Origin: a virus
Virus record (IMG/VR): IMGVR_UViG_3300010316_000006
Coordinates: 1-64,000 of that record
Reading direction: 5' to 3' (one strand)
DNA: 64,000 nucleotides
The translations under genes were made by a program, and so were the position numbers. The number at the start of each line of letters is the position of its first letter. The first letter of the stretch is position 1. Below, in pieces: positions 1-8,513 of this stretch. The notes under the pieces were generated by a model. It saw only the letters and a list, made by a program, of their open reading frames with translations, was not told the DNA's origin and did not search any database.

Positions 1-1
1 A

Positions 2-607
2 GTGGAAAATTGGATAACTGACGCAGATTACGCGAAGCTACTAGACTACATTAAAACCAATATGGAAGATGAAGTTGAAGAAGAAGGCGTTGATCTGGAT
101 AACAAGCGATTAGTTATTGATTTTGCATTGGAATTCATTGAAGAGTTTAAGGCAGCAGCACATATGGCGGCGATGGATGATGCTAGCGTCGGTGCCGAGA
201 ATGAAGTTTATGAAACACTTCGATCAGCACTAAATGGCGGTGTTGAACATCCTGTATCGGGCGGGTTGTCGGCTACCGTTATGTTCCACGAACAACCGTA
301 TCAAGACAAAGATGCCGGTAAAAAGAAAGATATATCAATGAAAACATTATCCAAGGAATACTCCATTGATTCAACAGTATGGGTTATCTTCCCGAAGAAA
401 GATATATTAAAAGTATTCAATGATGCATATTTTTCTGATCATTGGATTGAACACGGATTTGAAGATTTGTCAGAATTCAATGGAAGCGATGAAAAAGTTA
501 TTAATATTGATGAACCATATCACGGTTGGTCAGGTCATGATGAAGACGCTGCTAAAGAAAGTTTCGAAAATAGACTCCACGATGAAATGAGTTCCGTCTG
601 GGATTAA
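2..607 (+). CDS. Acidic hypothetical protein, 5' end possibly outside window
   Basis: Open from the first bases of the window. A GTG at position 2 could be the start, but no ribosome-binding site can be seen, so the real start may lie upstream. About 201 codons are visible, ending in TAA. The product is acidic with an E-rich stretch near residues 21-30 and no motif I recognise. It converges with the leftward pth2-like gene 2 bases further on. Confidence 0.6.
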   Translation: MENWITDADYAKLLDYIKTNMEDEVEEEGVDLDNKRLVIDFALEFIEEFKAAAHMAAMDDASVGAENEVYETLRSALNGGVEHPVSGGLSATVMFHEQPYQDKDAGKKKDISMKTLSKEYSIDSTVWVIFPKKDILKVFNDAYFSDHWIEHGFEDLSEFNGSDEKVINIDEPYHGWSGHDEDAAKESFENRLHDEMSSVWD

Positions 608-609
608 TG

Positions 610-969
610 TTATCTGAGTAACTTCAATTCTTTCAAGCTCTTAGGCTGTTCACTATCTCGAATAGGACCGATGCCTAATACAGTATTTGTAGGACCATCA
701 AACACAGTTAGACCAGCATCACGAATAAGTTGCATCGGTACTTTGCCTTTAAGTTCATCCATCAAAGATTGAACTTCTTCCATATCAGCCTTCAATACAA
801 CTTTGCCATGATAGCTTGATTCATCATATTCTTTCCAGCGTTTCGGATCACTGGATTTGCATTTCATGGCAACCGTAACAAACGCGTGTCCGCATTGGGC
901 GGCAATCTTTCCACGATTATCACCCATGACAGCAAGTGCTTCGTTAAGAACGATGGCATACATTTTCAT
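610..969 (-). CDS. Pth2-family peptidyl-tRNA hydrolase-like protein (copy A)
   Basis: 119 aa, the usual length of the Pth2 (PTH2) fold. Family signatures in order: an N-terminal strand MYAIVLNE, the GKIAAQCGHA helix near residues 20-29, a KVVLKA strand near 56, and a C-terminal TVLGIGPI strand near 95-102. Known Pth2 enzymes release peptides from peptidyl-tRNA and are typical of archaea and eukaryotes; bacteria mainly use the unrelated Pth1. This is one of three divergent copies in the window (others near 23.1-23.5 and 31.0-31.4 kb). GAGGATAATATT precedes the ATG. Activity is inferred from family only. Confidence 0.8.
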   Translation of the reverse strand: MKMYAIVLNEALAVMGDNRGKIAAQCGHAFVTVAMKCKSSDPKRWKEYDESSYHGKVVLKADMEEVQSLMDELKGKVPMQLIRDAGLTVFDGPTNTVLGIGPIRDSEQPKSLKELKLLR

Positions 970-1014
970 AATATTATCCTCATCTTAGATTTATCATACA
1001 TATAACCAACCGGG

Positions 1015-1043
1015 TTGACAAGAAGAGTTTCACCGTGTAAATA
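1015..1043 (+). promoter_or_regulatory. Sigma70-like promoter for the HNH gene
   Basis: TTGACA at 1015-1020, a 17-base spacer, TAAATA at 1038-1043; the HNH start codon is 24 bases downstream. Confidence 0.65.
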
Positions 1044-1066
1044 TAATTTAAGCATAGGAGATTATC

Positions 1067-1774
1067 ATGAGCTTGCCGTTTGACAAGATGACGTATCAAG
1101 AAGTCCTTGCTGCTACTGCTGGACAACTTGGTCACCTTGACCATTTCAGAATTCTTGTTCTGAATGCCGATTACAACCCATTTAGCGTAATTCCGATATC
1201 TGCTATCGGTTGGCGCGAAGCTGTGGTTGGCGTCATCACGGAAAAGTATGATGTAGTTGCGGAATATCAGAACGTGGCTATCAGGTCACCATCAATTTCT
1301 GTTCCGCTGCCATCCATCGTGGCCGTCAAGAAATATCAGAAGCCGGAACAAACACTTCCGTTTAGCAAGAAGAATATCTTCCTGCGAGACAATTATACCT
1401 GCCAGTATTGCAGTAAGCATTTCTCTGGTTCCGAATTGACGTTTGACCACGTTATCCCTCGCTCAAAGGGCGGTGGAACCGATTGGTATAACATTGTGTC
1501 GGCTTGTGATGTTTGTAATCGCAAAAAAGGCAACAGCGAAACATGGGTTGGTCCATCTGGGAAGAAGGGTCCGATTCATAAGCCATACAAGCCCGATTAC
1601 TTCGATCTTGCAAACAAGATGAAGAAGAGAAAGCTTATCATTCCTGAGAAATCTGGATGGGAAGAATATCTAAATTGGGAAGGTCCATTGTTCATTCGTA
1701 ATAGTAATGGATCGACATTTCAAATATCCGGTCCAGAGTGTGAACCAGTTGGTGTAGAAGCACTCGGATATTAG
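1067..1774 (+). CDS. HNH endonuclease
   Basis: 235 aa. Residues 1-100 form the N-terminal region seen in stand-alone HNH proteins (LVLNADYNPF). The nuclease core follows: CQYC near residue 112, the HNH strand LTFDHVIPRSKGG near 123-135, and CDVCNRKKGN near 148-157, giving two zinc-binding CxxC pairs around the catalytic His. The gene is intact, has its own promoter and terminator, and faces away from its left neighbour, so it looks like a free-standing (homing-type) nuclease. It ends in TAG; reading through would add eight codons to a TAA inside the terminator. Confidence 0.88.
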   Translation: MSLPFDKMTYQEVLAATAGQLGHLDHFRILVLNADYNPFSVIPISAIGWREAVVGVITEKYDVVAEYQNVAIRSPSISVPLPSIVAVKKYQKPEQTLPFSKKNIFLRDNYTCQYCSKHFSGSELTFDHVIPRSKGGGTDWYNIVSACDVCNRKKGNSETWVGPSGKKGPIHKPYKPDYFDLANKMKKRKLIIPEKSGWEEYLNWEGPLFIRNSNGSTFQISGPECEPVGVEALGY

Positions 1775-1781
1775 AACCACG

Positions 1782-1827
1782 AAACACCCGTTGCTTACTA
1801 AATAGTAAAAGCAACGGGTGTTTTTCT
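1782..1827 (+). terminator. Rho-independent terminator after the HNH gene
   Basis: Stem AAACACCCGTTGC (1782-1794) pairs with 1811-1823, extended by TTACTA/TAGTAA with a two-base bulge, then TTTTTCTT. The next gene starts at 1829, so that gene needs transcription that escapes here or starts nearby. Confidence 0.85.
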
Positions 1828-1828
1828 T

Positions 1829-2197
1829 ATGGATGAAATAAAACAAAAAATCAAATTGATCATCGAGTCTGAACAACTTGATGAGATGCCAGAAATGGTA
1901 AAGACCGCTGGTCGTAAAATTAAAAAATTCTTATCACGGGCGGAACTAAAGCCATTTGCCGACGAAGCATCACTCGTTGCAGCATTCGGTGCTAAAAACG
2001 TGATGGCAATCCCATTAAGTGAAAAATATAAAGAAATATGGGGGGAAGGTGAAACCTTTCCAGATCAAATCTTTATAGATAGTGATCCTAAAGGTGTTTA
2101 CCTTGGGTGCTATTTTGCGGTCAGTCGTAATGTTTATAATATTGATAAGAACTTCAATAAGAAACGCTCCGTTGTAGTCAAAGCAGGTGGAAGATAA
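1829..2197 (+). CDS. Hypothetical protein with leader-like N-terminus
   Basis: 122 aa, unrecognised. The N-terminus MDEIKQKIKLIIESEQ is amphipathic and contains an I-I-E-S site resembling the capsid-targeting leaders discussed in the findings, though this match is weaker than the others. The middle is Lys-rich. Its TAA overlaps the next ATG (TAATG), so it is translationally coupled to the following gene. The start codon sits directly after the terminator T-tract. Confidence 0.65.
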   Translation: MDEIKQKIKLIIESEQLDEMPEMVKTAGRKIKKFLSRAELKPFADEASLVAAFGAKNVMAIPLSEKYKEIWGEGETFPDQIFIDSDPKGVYLGCYFAVSRNVYNIDKNFNKKRSVVVKAGGR

Positions 2198-2970
2198 TGA
2201 AAACCTTTAGCACTCAAAGAGAAATGTTAGAATTCTTCGGCATTGATAACATAACAATGATGTATGACACTCCACTATTCACCCGCCTATTAGACGTTGG
2301 TTACAACATCATTGCGATCTACGAAGTACAGACATCCGATGCCGGATGGGTAATTAAGGGCATCACTAAAGAAAAACGCGTTCTTACAATTGATGCGACC
2401 GGCGAAGTTATCGAGAAAACCGAAAACCTATACCCCGGTAATTCAGCCGCCATTAAAAGTTTGAAAAAGAAAAAACTAGCCCATGGTAATAATATGAACG
2501 TGGCCGATCTAGAACAAAAAGAGCGTTCTGCCAAGAATGACGAAAGAGAAGCTGCCGCGAAAGAGAGGGGAGTTCAAGCCTTAATAAAATGGACCGATGC
2601 CGAAATAGAAAAAATGAATCAGCGGAATATGCAGAGTGTTGCTAAAGCACTCAACAAGAATGCCGCTGCGTCAGAGATTGCTGCCCTAGCCGCAACTATG
2701 TTAAACAACGATTGCATGATCATCGTTCAAGCTTATTCTGAACCAACCGTTATAGAAAAAGACAAAATAATGACGCTCGCAAGAAAAGCTATCTCCGAAC
2801 TGTTCAAACAATATATTAATAAATTTAAAATGGAACCATCACTTATAGTGAAAGGCAATGGTAACGAGAAGCAAAAACAACAACTAACCGTTGATATGTT
2901 CATCAGTAAAATAAAATATAAAAAACTCAAACCCGGCCCAGAAAGCAATATGAGTAATGAAGCTCAATAA
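2197..2970 (+). CDS. Hypothetical protein with coiled-coil middle
   Basis: 257 aa, unrecognised. It begins MKTFSTQREMLEFFGID; residues 105-145 are rich in E, K, R and A and look like a coiled coil. Middle gene of a three-gene set with TAATG coupling upstream and a 14-base overlap with the next gene. Confidence 0.65.
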   Translation: MKTFSTQREMLEFFGIDNITMMYDTPLFTRLLDVGYNIIAIYEVQTSDAGWVIKGITKEKRVLTIDATGEVIEKTENLYPGNSAAIKSLKKKKLAHGNNMNVADLEQKERSAKNDEREAAAKERGVQALIKWTDAEIEKMNQRNMQSVAKALNKNAAASEIAALAATMLNNDCMIIVQAYSEPTVIEKDKIMTLARKAISELFKQYINKFKMEPSLIVKGNGNEKQKQQLTVDMFISKIKYKKLKPGPESNMSNEAQ

Positions 2971-3433
2971 ACTTTTAGAACGCAGTTTTATTAAAACCAA
3001 GGACGGTCAGGTTGATATCACAATTTATATTGACCCGTCTTGGTTTAAGGTCAAAAGCGTTTTACCTAGCTTCCGATTAAACGAAGGCCGGTTTCTAGTT
3101 TATGATAATACCATGTTTCTGTTTGCGGCTGGTCTTGGTACTCATCTAACCATATTAAACGTACTTGAGAAACAAGAAGGGTACAGTTTTAATATGGGTA
3201 TCCCATATGCGATGGGTTTCGTAACACCGCAAAACCAAGAACCAACCCCGAGCGAATGGAAGTATTCATCCACCAACTTACAAGGTAGATACCGATTCGA
3301 AGGTTTGGATTTTGCGTTTTATACCGGATCGGACAGTGGTTGGGATCGTTTTAAAACTGAAACCCAACAGCGTTTATGCAAACAAATATTATCTAATGGT
3401 GTAGACATATCAGGGTCAGCGAAAGGTGTTTAA
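2957..3433 (+). CDS. Hypothetical protein
   Basis: 158 aa, unrecognised, apparently globular. N-terminus MKLNKLLERSF carries an L-L-E-R sequence. The ATG lies inside the end of the previous gene. Its stop codon falls in the loop of an inverted repeat, which probably ends the three-gene transcript. Confidence 0.62.
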   Translation: MKLNKLLERSFIKTKDGQVDITIYIDPSWFKVKSVLPSFRLNEGRFLVYDNTMFLFAAGLGTHLTILNVLEKQEGYSFNMGIPYAMGFVTPQNQEPTPSEWKYSSTNLQGRYRFEGLDFAFYTGSDSGWDRFKTETQQRLCKQILSNGVDISGSAKGV

Positions 3434-3450
3434 ATTCTTTCGCTGACCCT
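3412..3450. terminator. Inverted repeat between convergent genes
   Basis: AGGGTCAGCGAAAG (3412-3425) and its perfect complement at 3437-3450 enclose an 11-base loop holding the stop codon of the rightward gene. The T-tract is weak, so termination is likely but not classical. Confidence 0.6.
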
Positions 3451-3513
3451 TCTACGCAAAGGATAATCAGAACATGAAGTACCGTCATACAGCTAACCAC
3501 GCCAGTATGACAA

Positions 3514-4977
3514 TCAGATACTGGCACGCTTCCGAATGGTTGTAAAGGTGTCATCGATTAAAATTTCACCATTACGGTAAATTTCCCGCAGTAGGTTTTT
3601 ATCCAAGTAGCCCAAATTACATTCACGCAATGTGTTGTAGCCACGAGAACCAACGCCGCTGGTTTCAATAAGTGCCAATCGACCCTTCTTTGAAATTTTC
3701 ATAGCATCCGTAACCGGCTGCTTGAACACATCCCGAACTTCATCACCAACCCGAATCTCAGAAGCCTTCATGGCGAATTTGTGATCATCACGCATATGAC
3801 CCTGAAGCAACTCACCGCCCATACCGAACACAATGTTTTCCACCGACAGTCCAGCACGCTTCATGTTTTCAAGAATGGCACGAATGGAATTGATGTTGAT
3901 ACCATCACCCTGAAGCACACCGATATATGGTGGCAATACCTTATACCCAAGATCATTAGTCGTGTATCCAAAGACTTCCATCAGTAGTTTAACACAATCG
4001 ATAGGAACCGTTGTTGGATCACCACTGTCTGGACGAACGACCAACTTGCTACCCATTTTTGAAGCAGCGATAACAGCTTCCTTCAATGTGCCACCCCAAA
4101 GATTGGTGATCGCATTGTAAATGTCATAGCTATCAGATACCACCGAGATAATCGGGTAGTTGCCTTGGAATTGTTCCAGCATATTCAAGAAACTAGCTTC
4201 TTCGCCTTCCGGTCCACCCCAAGTCGTCGTGGTGCTATGCTCAGCGGCTGGCACCGAGAACCCGGCCATAGGCTCACTATACAGTGCAGAGAGCCATACA
4301 GCGGCTTCAACGGTATCAGTTCCCATGAAGTTCACCAGATGGGCAGCGCCACCAATCATGGCCGATTCTTGAGAAGAAACACCACGGGCACCGAAATCAT
4401 GAAGTTTGAATTCCAAACCATCACGATTGCCAACCGTATCATCCATATATTTGGCAATAACCTTTTTGATTTCCCGGCTCTTGGTAGCCACGGAAACTGG
4501 ATACCACACGGCGCGAAGCAATGCAGTTTCCAGAAACGAGGTCAACCAGTACAACCGAGAGTCAGTATTGATTACTTGAACCATAACATTGTGTGCACTG
4601 ATGACTGTTCCTTCTGGAATAGCCTGAATACTGACAGGGTAATAGCCGTTGTAATCATTCACGATTATTTCAAAGCCACGACGATTGAATGGTTCACCAT
4701 GATTCTTGCAGAATTTTTCAGCTTCATCAATATGTTGGGGTGTGATTTGGCGAGACAGGTAACGCTTGATAAATCCTTGGATACCAAAGAATACCAACTC
4801 GTTGTCGAGGCCACTGTTGACCAATTCGGTACACATGCCGCGAGATTCAATGTAGCTATTCACATACAAAGATTTTTGTGGGTATTGCTTCCAATGTGAA
4901 AACTTATACGAATCTGACATAAGAATCGGATTGGAAAGAATGCGTTCGATTTCATTTACGTTTACAATGATGGTCAT
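3514..4977 (-). CDS. nadV: Nicotinamide phosphoribosyltransferase
   Basis: 487 aa, full length for the NAMPT/NadV family. The enzyme joins nicotinamide and PRPP to make NMN, the first step of NAD salvage. Signatures: MSDSYKFSHW near 20-29, FGARG near 195-199, AAEHST at 244-249 with His247 at the position of the catalytic His of human NAMPT, SVVSDSYD, VRPDSGDP, and QGDGIN with FGMGG near the end. It lies just downstream of nadM-Nudix in the same direction, giving both steps from nicotinamide to NAD. AAGGAAA precedes the start. Confidence 0.97.
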   Translation of the reverse strand: MTIIVNVNEIERILSNPILMSDSYKFSHWKQYPQKSLYVNSYIESRGMCTELVNSGLDNELVFFGIQGFIKRYLSRQITPQHIDEAEKFCKNHGEPFNRRGFEIIVNDYNGYYPVSIQAIPEGTVISAHNVMVQVINTDSRLYWLTSFLETALLRAVWYPVSVATKSREIKKVIAKYMDDTVGNRDGLEFKLHDFGARGVSSQESAMIGGAAHLVNFMGTDTVEAAVWLSALYSEPMAGFSVPAAEHSTTTTWGGPEGEEASFLNMLEQFQGNYPIISVVSDSYDIYNAITNLWGGTLKEAVIAASKMGSKLVVRPDSGDPTTVPIDCVKLLMEVFGYTTNDLGYKVLPPYIGVLQGDGININSIRAILENMKRAGLSVENIVFGMGGELLQGHMRDDHKFAMKASEIRVGDEVRDVFKQPVTDAMKISKKGRLALIETSGVGSRGYNTLRECNLGYLDKNLLREIYRNGEILIDDTFTTIRKRASI

Positions 4978-4981
4978 GATA

Positions 4982-5143
4982 TTAATTTCCTTTTTCTTTT
5001 TCGGTTTCGGCCTTCAATGCTTTGATTACCAGCCGGTTCTGTGTGATACGCTCGCGAGCAGCGGCGATTTCAATTTCATATAGATCGATTTCATCAACCA
5101 TATCTTTCAGTTTTTGAATGATTTGATAGGTGTCATCTTCCAT
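4982..5143 (-). CDS. Small coiled-coil protein between nadM and nadV
   Basis: A 53-aa gene fitting exactly between the two NAD genes. GAGGAG lies six bases before the ATG at 5143, the stop is five bases before the nadV start, and the reading frame is clean. The sequence is almost wholly helical and charged, with heptad-like hydrophobics (IIQKLKDMVDEIDLYEIEI). Function unknown; the location suggests a partner or spacer in NAD salvage, but this is inference. Confidence 0.7.
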   Translation of the reverse strand: MEDDTYQIIQKLKDMVDEIDLYEIEIAAARERITQNRLVIKALKAETEKEKGN

Positions 5144-5153
5144 AGTGTTCTCC

Positions 5154-6305
5154 TCACAAATCTTTTGTCAGTTTGCGAATGATGAATGCATGGTCTTCAA
5201 AAAATGCACTTGGATCAACTTTATTCAATGGCAACCAGAATGCACAGGCGGCATCATCGGCACCCTTAACCGTTGGAAGCTTGGCGCGATCTTGAAGTTT
5301 GAACAAACCACACTCAGTAATGATGCGGCCACGATCAGACCGGCGTGGATCACTGAACTGTTCACGTTTCACAAAACCGGCACGAAGAACCGTATCACTC
5401 ACATCAATTTGAGTTTCTTCACGAAGTTCCCGAAGGATGGCATGATCAACCGGTTCAAATTCATTAAGGAAGCCACCCGGAAGAGCAAACAGTCCTTTAC
5501 CCGGACGCCAGCGACGTTGAACAACCAACACGTGACCCGACTGAACAACACATGCATCAACCGTATGATCGATGACGGGATATTCATTACCTTTTTGGCG
5601 GTTGTTACGATACGTGTTGATAAAACCCCATTCTTCTTTGATGTCTTCATACTCAGATCGCATCGTAAAGGCATACAGCAACCGTGCGATTTCAGGAGGA
5701 CACGCTTTATGAATAAACTCGTATTCTTCATTAATGATGCGACCAGAACCGGGACCGGGATTATAACTATTCTTTTGAAGGAATACAGCTTTGCGAACAT
5801 CAGTACTGTTCAACGGCACCTTGAATTCAACACCAATGTTGCCCCACTGCGGAAACAGACCAAGGTAATAACTGGTGTGATCTTTCTCACAACCAATCAG
5901 ACTGATAGTCTTTGCAGTTTTATTCTTGAGAACATCGTGTTCAACGATATCTTGAACCTGTTCGAGCCAATCGGCATCAGCGTAGGTGTGATCATCCAGT
6001 GGACGAAGCACAAGACGGCCATCATCAATCGCTTCCTGATATTGGGAAGCAATCATCGCGTAGCGTTCTTGATATGTAAAGGTGTTGTAAAGAGTTCGTC
6101 CGACATTTGCCGAACCTACCAAGATCAATGTTTGCTTGGCGCGAGTAAGAGCAATATCGATTACTCGCATGTGTCCATAATGCAATGGCTGAAAACGGCC
6201 AATGAATACCAACAGGTCATGCTTTTGATCCGGCCCGAGAGAATCGGTTAGGATTTTTCCGTCATTATATACGGCACGGGGATCAACCCCTGTTAGTTTG
6301 GACAT
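5154..6305 (-). CDS. nadM: Bifunctional NMN adenylyltransferase / Nudix hydrolase
   Basis: 383 aa. The N-terminal nucleotidyltransferase domain has GRFQPLHYGH with the HxGH motif at residues 42-45; it makes NAD from NMN and ATP. The C-terminal Nudix domain has the box G-x5-E-x7-REL-x-EE near residues 275-300, with Gln in place of the usual Gly near its end. Bacterial homologues of this fusion act as ADP-ribose pyrophosphatases. An upstream in-frame ATG at 6317 exists, but GGAG at 6312-6315 sits six bases before the ATG at 6305, so I chose 6305. Driven by a TTGACA-N17-TATAAG promoter at 6362-6390. Confidence 0.96.
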   Translation of the reverse strand: MSKLTGVDPRAVYNDGKILTDSLGPDQKHDLLVFIGRFQPLHYGHMRVIDIALTRAKQTLILVGSANVGRTLYNTFTYQERYAMIASQYQEAIDDGRLVLRPLDDHTYADADWLEQVQDIVEHDVLKNKTAKTISLIGCEKDHTSYYLGLFPQWGNIGVEFKVPLNSTDVRKAVFLQKNSYNPGPGSGRIINEEYEFIHKACPPEIARLLYAFTMRSEYEDIKEEWGFINTYRNNRQKGNEYPVIDHTVDACVVQSGHVLVVQRRWRPGKGLFALPGGFLNEFEPVDHAILRELREETQIDVSDTVLRAGFVKREQFSDPRRSDRGRIITECGLFKLQDRAKLPTVKGADDAACAFWLPLNKVDPSAFFEDHAFIIRKLTKDL

Positions 6306-6361
6306 AACACACTCCATGTTATTATAGCCAAGACGCCTTCAGCAGTGTCTCGTTAATATTA

Positions 6362-6390
6362 CTTATAGGCAGAATGATTTTCCTTGTCAA
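6362..6390 (-). promoter_or_regulatory. Sigma70-like promoter for the NAD operon
   Basis: TTGACA (6385-6390), 17-base spacer, TATAAG (6362-6367). It reads leftward into nadM, the 53-aa gene and nadV. Confidence 0.75.
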
Positions 6391-6417
6391 TTATAATTTT
6401 GCAGCTATAAATTAATC

Positions 6418-6834
6418 ATGGAAGATTTTTTGGATACCGATGAATTAGATAATGATCTGAAGGAGATGTTTGATCCGCAGACAGAAATCAAACGGGTGAT
6501 TCTCGGTGCACCAATGTATCGAATTGAATTTCTATGCAGCGTTATATTGGATTGTGGATTACGAATCGCGTGTGAAACTGATTTTGCCGAAACCAATGAT
6601 GATAAGTTCACCGTCTTAAAGAAATGTCTTACCAATTGGAATTTCGATGGTAATGCGTATCTTTATACTTCCAGAATCATTGCAGCTTCATGTGCTTGTT
6701 ATAGAGCATATAATTTAAAAGACCGAGAGTTATTAGCAGCAAAATGTTTTCATCTATTGAAAACGTTAAAGAAATATGATATATACTGGACAGATAAAAT
6801 CTTTGACGCAATGGAACAAATCGATGTTGACTGA
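6418..6834 (+). CDS. Hypothetical acidic/helical protein
   Basis: 138 aa, unrecognised. Acidic first 25 residues, then a helical Cys-containing region. It starts divergently from nadM, with TATAAATT at 6406-6413 only four bases before the ATG and no Shine-Dalgarno, much like the late-type sites described in the findings. Confidence 0.7.
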   Translation: MEDFLDTDELDNDLKEMFDPQTEIKRVILGAPMYRIEFLCSVILDCGLRIACETDFAETNDDKFTVLKKCLTNWNFDGNAYLYTSRIIAASCACYRAYNLKDRELLAAKCFHLLKTLKKYDIYWTDKIFDAMEQIDVD

Positions 6835-6841
6835 TTATCCA

Positions 6842-6865
6842 TCCCAACCGGCTACTGGTTGGGTT
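6842..6865. repeat. Inverted repeat after the 6418-6834 gene
   Basis: CCCAACC and GGTTGGG arms around a short loop, in the gap between convergent genes. There is no T-tract on either strand, so terminator function is only possible. Confidence 0.35.
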
Positions 6866-6917
6866 GGATACAACGTTTTGGGAACACTATGGATGGCACA
6901 CCGGGAACGAATCAACG

Positions 6918-7118
6918 TTATCTGATACGCACTCGACATTCGGCCAGCGGAATATCATGTTCCACACACGCCTGTTGTAATTCCATACCGGCAATTCCCA
7001 CTTCACTCATAGCTTTATTTCGCATTATATCGGACACAGTAAAACCCGATAGAACAATAATGACACCGATAATCGCCACACTATACACGACAGTTTTATT
7101 ATAATCCGATTTATTCAT
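6918..7118 (-). CDS. Small single-pass membrane protein
   Basis: 66 aa. Residues 9-28 form a hydrophobic membrane segment after a short basic N-terminus, followed by a polar tail with two Cys (QQACVEHD, LAECRV). GGAG lies about six bases before the ATG, and the start overlaps the end of the upstream gene. Function unknown. Confidence 0.62.
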   Translation of the reverse strand: MNKSDYNKTVVYSVAIIGVIIVLSGFTVSDIMRNKAMSEVGIAGMELQQACVEHDIPLAECRVRIR

Positions 7119-7392
7119 GTCCAGCTCCTATTTCCATATTTTCCATGATTTTAATACGATCCATAATAACGCCTCGTTCGGCATCTTTCTCATCATCGCG
7201 AATCAACATGACCACGATCCGACAATTATTTCTCGGTTGATCTGCTGCTACAGCAGGAATGATAATATCTCGATACCACTTTTCGACCATAGATCGAAAT
7301 TCTTCAGTGGCTGTGCCAATATCATTTTGAAACTGGTGGTTTTCTGAAGCCATAAACTGGGTCCATTCCATGTTGGTTGATTTTTTCGACAT
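7111..7392 (-). CDS. Hypothetical protein, start uncertain
   Basis: About 93 aa from the ATG at 7392; the frame is open to 7443 and a shorter start at 7353 would reduce the overlap with the upstream gene from 71 to 32 bases. None of the candidate starts has a strong ribosome-binding site. The C-terminal half alternates charged and hydrophobic residues. It overlaps the small membrane protein downstream by 8 bases. Confidence 0.55.
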   Translation of the reverse strand: MSKKSTNMEWTQFMASENHQFQNDIGTATEEFRSMVEKWYRDIIIPAVAADQPRNNCRIVVMLIRDDEKDAERGVIMDRIKIMENMEIGAGHE

Positions 7393-8068
7393 CGGTTGCA
7401 GTCGGGTCCAAGTCTTTATCTTCCGGGTTCTGCAACATACCAAGATACATACTGATTTCTTGGAAGGCGGTATATGGATCGATTAGATTACCGAACCCAT
7501 AATCTTTCAGACACGGGTTGATGATATGATTAACTTCACTAACATCATGATATATTGGTCTAAAAGCTTGGCGTTGTTCGATTGTACCAAAAACTTCAAC
7601 AACAATGGGTGACTGATATCGTTGATTCAATTCATCATCGATAATTACATTCCATTCATTGGCCATATCGAATGGCTCACCGGGATTGTATGCATGCCGA
7701 CTTTTTTCACGGCTAACTGAATATTCCTTCGATACTGATTCATTATCCCAATAATATTCAGTCCACTCTCGTATCACATCCTCGCCAGTCTTACGGTCAC
7801 GACCGATCTTTTCAGATTTGAAAAGACGATAGAATGGATACACCATACCACAGAAGTGAAGATAATTCGGTTGTAATCGATACCAGCTGGGACTATTAAT
7901 ACCATAGCGAGTTGGGCGATTATCACGAAGCCGGACCTCGCGTGTGTTCGAACCATTCACCATCTTGATACGTTCAACATGTTCGGTACGAGTATAAACG
8001 ATATTTTCGTCAACACCGTATGCCAGACCACAATCATAGTAGTCTTGGAATTTCGAAACAATTTTCAT
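7322..8068 (-). CDS. Conserved phage protein of unknown function
   Basis: 248 aa. The opening MKIVSKFQDYYDCGLAYG and the aromatic-rich body recall a protein found in many large phages, but no catalytic motif is evident and no function is known to me. Several Tyr/Trp and paired His occur. Ends in TGA within the next gene. Confidence 0.72.
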   Translation of the reverse strand: MKIVSKFQDYYDCGLAYGVDENIVYTRTEHVERIKMVNGSNTREVRLRDNRPTRYGINSPSWYRLQPNYLHFCGMVYPFYRLFKSEKIGRDRKTGEDVIREWTEYYWDNESVSKEYSVSREKSRHAYNPGEPFDMANEWNVIIDDELNQRYQSPIVVEVFGTIEQRQAFRPIYHDVSEVNHIINPCLKDYGFGNLIDPYTAFQEISMYLGMLQNPEDKDLDPTATDVEKINQHGMDPVYGFRKPPVSK

Positions 8069-8080
8069 CGTACTGGTTCT

Positions 8081-8182
8081 TTATATAAATTTGTCCAGTG
8101 GATTTTTACCGAACACCACATAATGTGCTAGTGGTAACACAATCACGGCAACAATACAACCAATAATTATTACATATATCAT
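8081..8182 (-). CDS. Possible 33-aa membrane peptide
   Basis: A short ORF filling the gap between two leftward genes: residues 2-23 are almost all hydrophobic (one TM helix), followed by a polar tail NPLDKF. It lacks a Shine-Dalgarno sequence, but GATAAATA lies exactly five bases before the ATG, a spacing repeated at three other genes. Real if that element is a promoter for leaderless mRNA; otherwise doubtful. Confidence 0.42.
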   Translation of the reverse strand: MIYVIIIGCIVAVIVLPLAHYVVFGKNPLDKFI

Positions 8183-8187
8183 GAAGG

Positions 8188-8195
8188 TATTTATC
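8188..8195 (-). promoter_or_regulatory. Late-type element GATAAATA, 5 bases from ATG
   Basis: GATAAATA on the minus strand overlaps the TGA stop of the upstream gene and ends five bases before the ATG at 8182. Confidence 0.45.
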
Positions 8196-8457
8196 AAGCG
8201 GCCAGATGTTTGCGTATCATGTTAGAAACGGCCAAATGTGTTTCGGGTGTATCATGATTGACATTGATTTCCACAACATAGACCAAACACTGAAGACGGA
8301 ACTCTTCGACGCCCTCGATGGCCATAATGTCTGCATCTGGCGAGTTGTTATTATGAAACCGATCACCCCGTTGGAACAGCACCCGCCGTTGTTCATTTGT
8401 CAGGGGCACCATATAATTGGTTGAAAACTTCACAAATTCAAAAGGATTGCTAGACAT
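8194..8457 (-). CDS. Hypothetical protein
   Basis: 87 aa, unrecognised. GGGAACTACT precedes the ATG and a good promoter lies at 8485-8513. Soluble mixed composition (begins MSSNPFEFVKFSTNYMVPL). Confidence 0.65.
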   Translation of the reverse strand: MSSNPFEFVKFSTNYMVPLTNEQRRVLFQRGDRFHNNNSPDADIMAIEGVEEFRLQCLVYVVEINVNHDTPETHLAVSNMIRKHLAA

Positions 8458-8484
8458 AGTAGTTCCCTAAGTGATTATGCTATC

Positions 8485-8513
8485 ACTCTAATAGGTCTAC
8501 AACTATATGTCAA
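8485..8513 (-). promoter_or_regulatory. Sigma70-like promoter
   Basis: TTGACA (8508-8513), 17-base spacer, TAGAGT (8485-8490), reading into the 87-aa gene; overlaps the end of the 54-aa gene upstream. Confidence 0.6.

Noticed and set aside
4165-4899. Rightward ORF opposite nadV (244 codons)
   Set aside because: Antisense shadow of a certain gene, no ribosome-binding site.
5130-6251. Long rightward ORF opposite nadM (373 codons)
   Set aside because: It mirrors a gene with clear catalytic motifs, lacks a start signal and has no recognisable domain; an antisense shadow.
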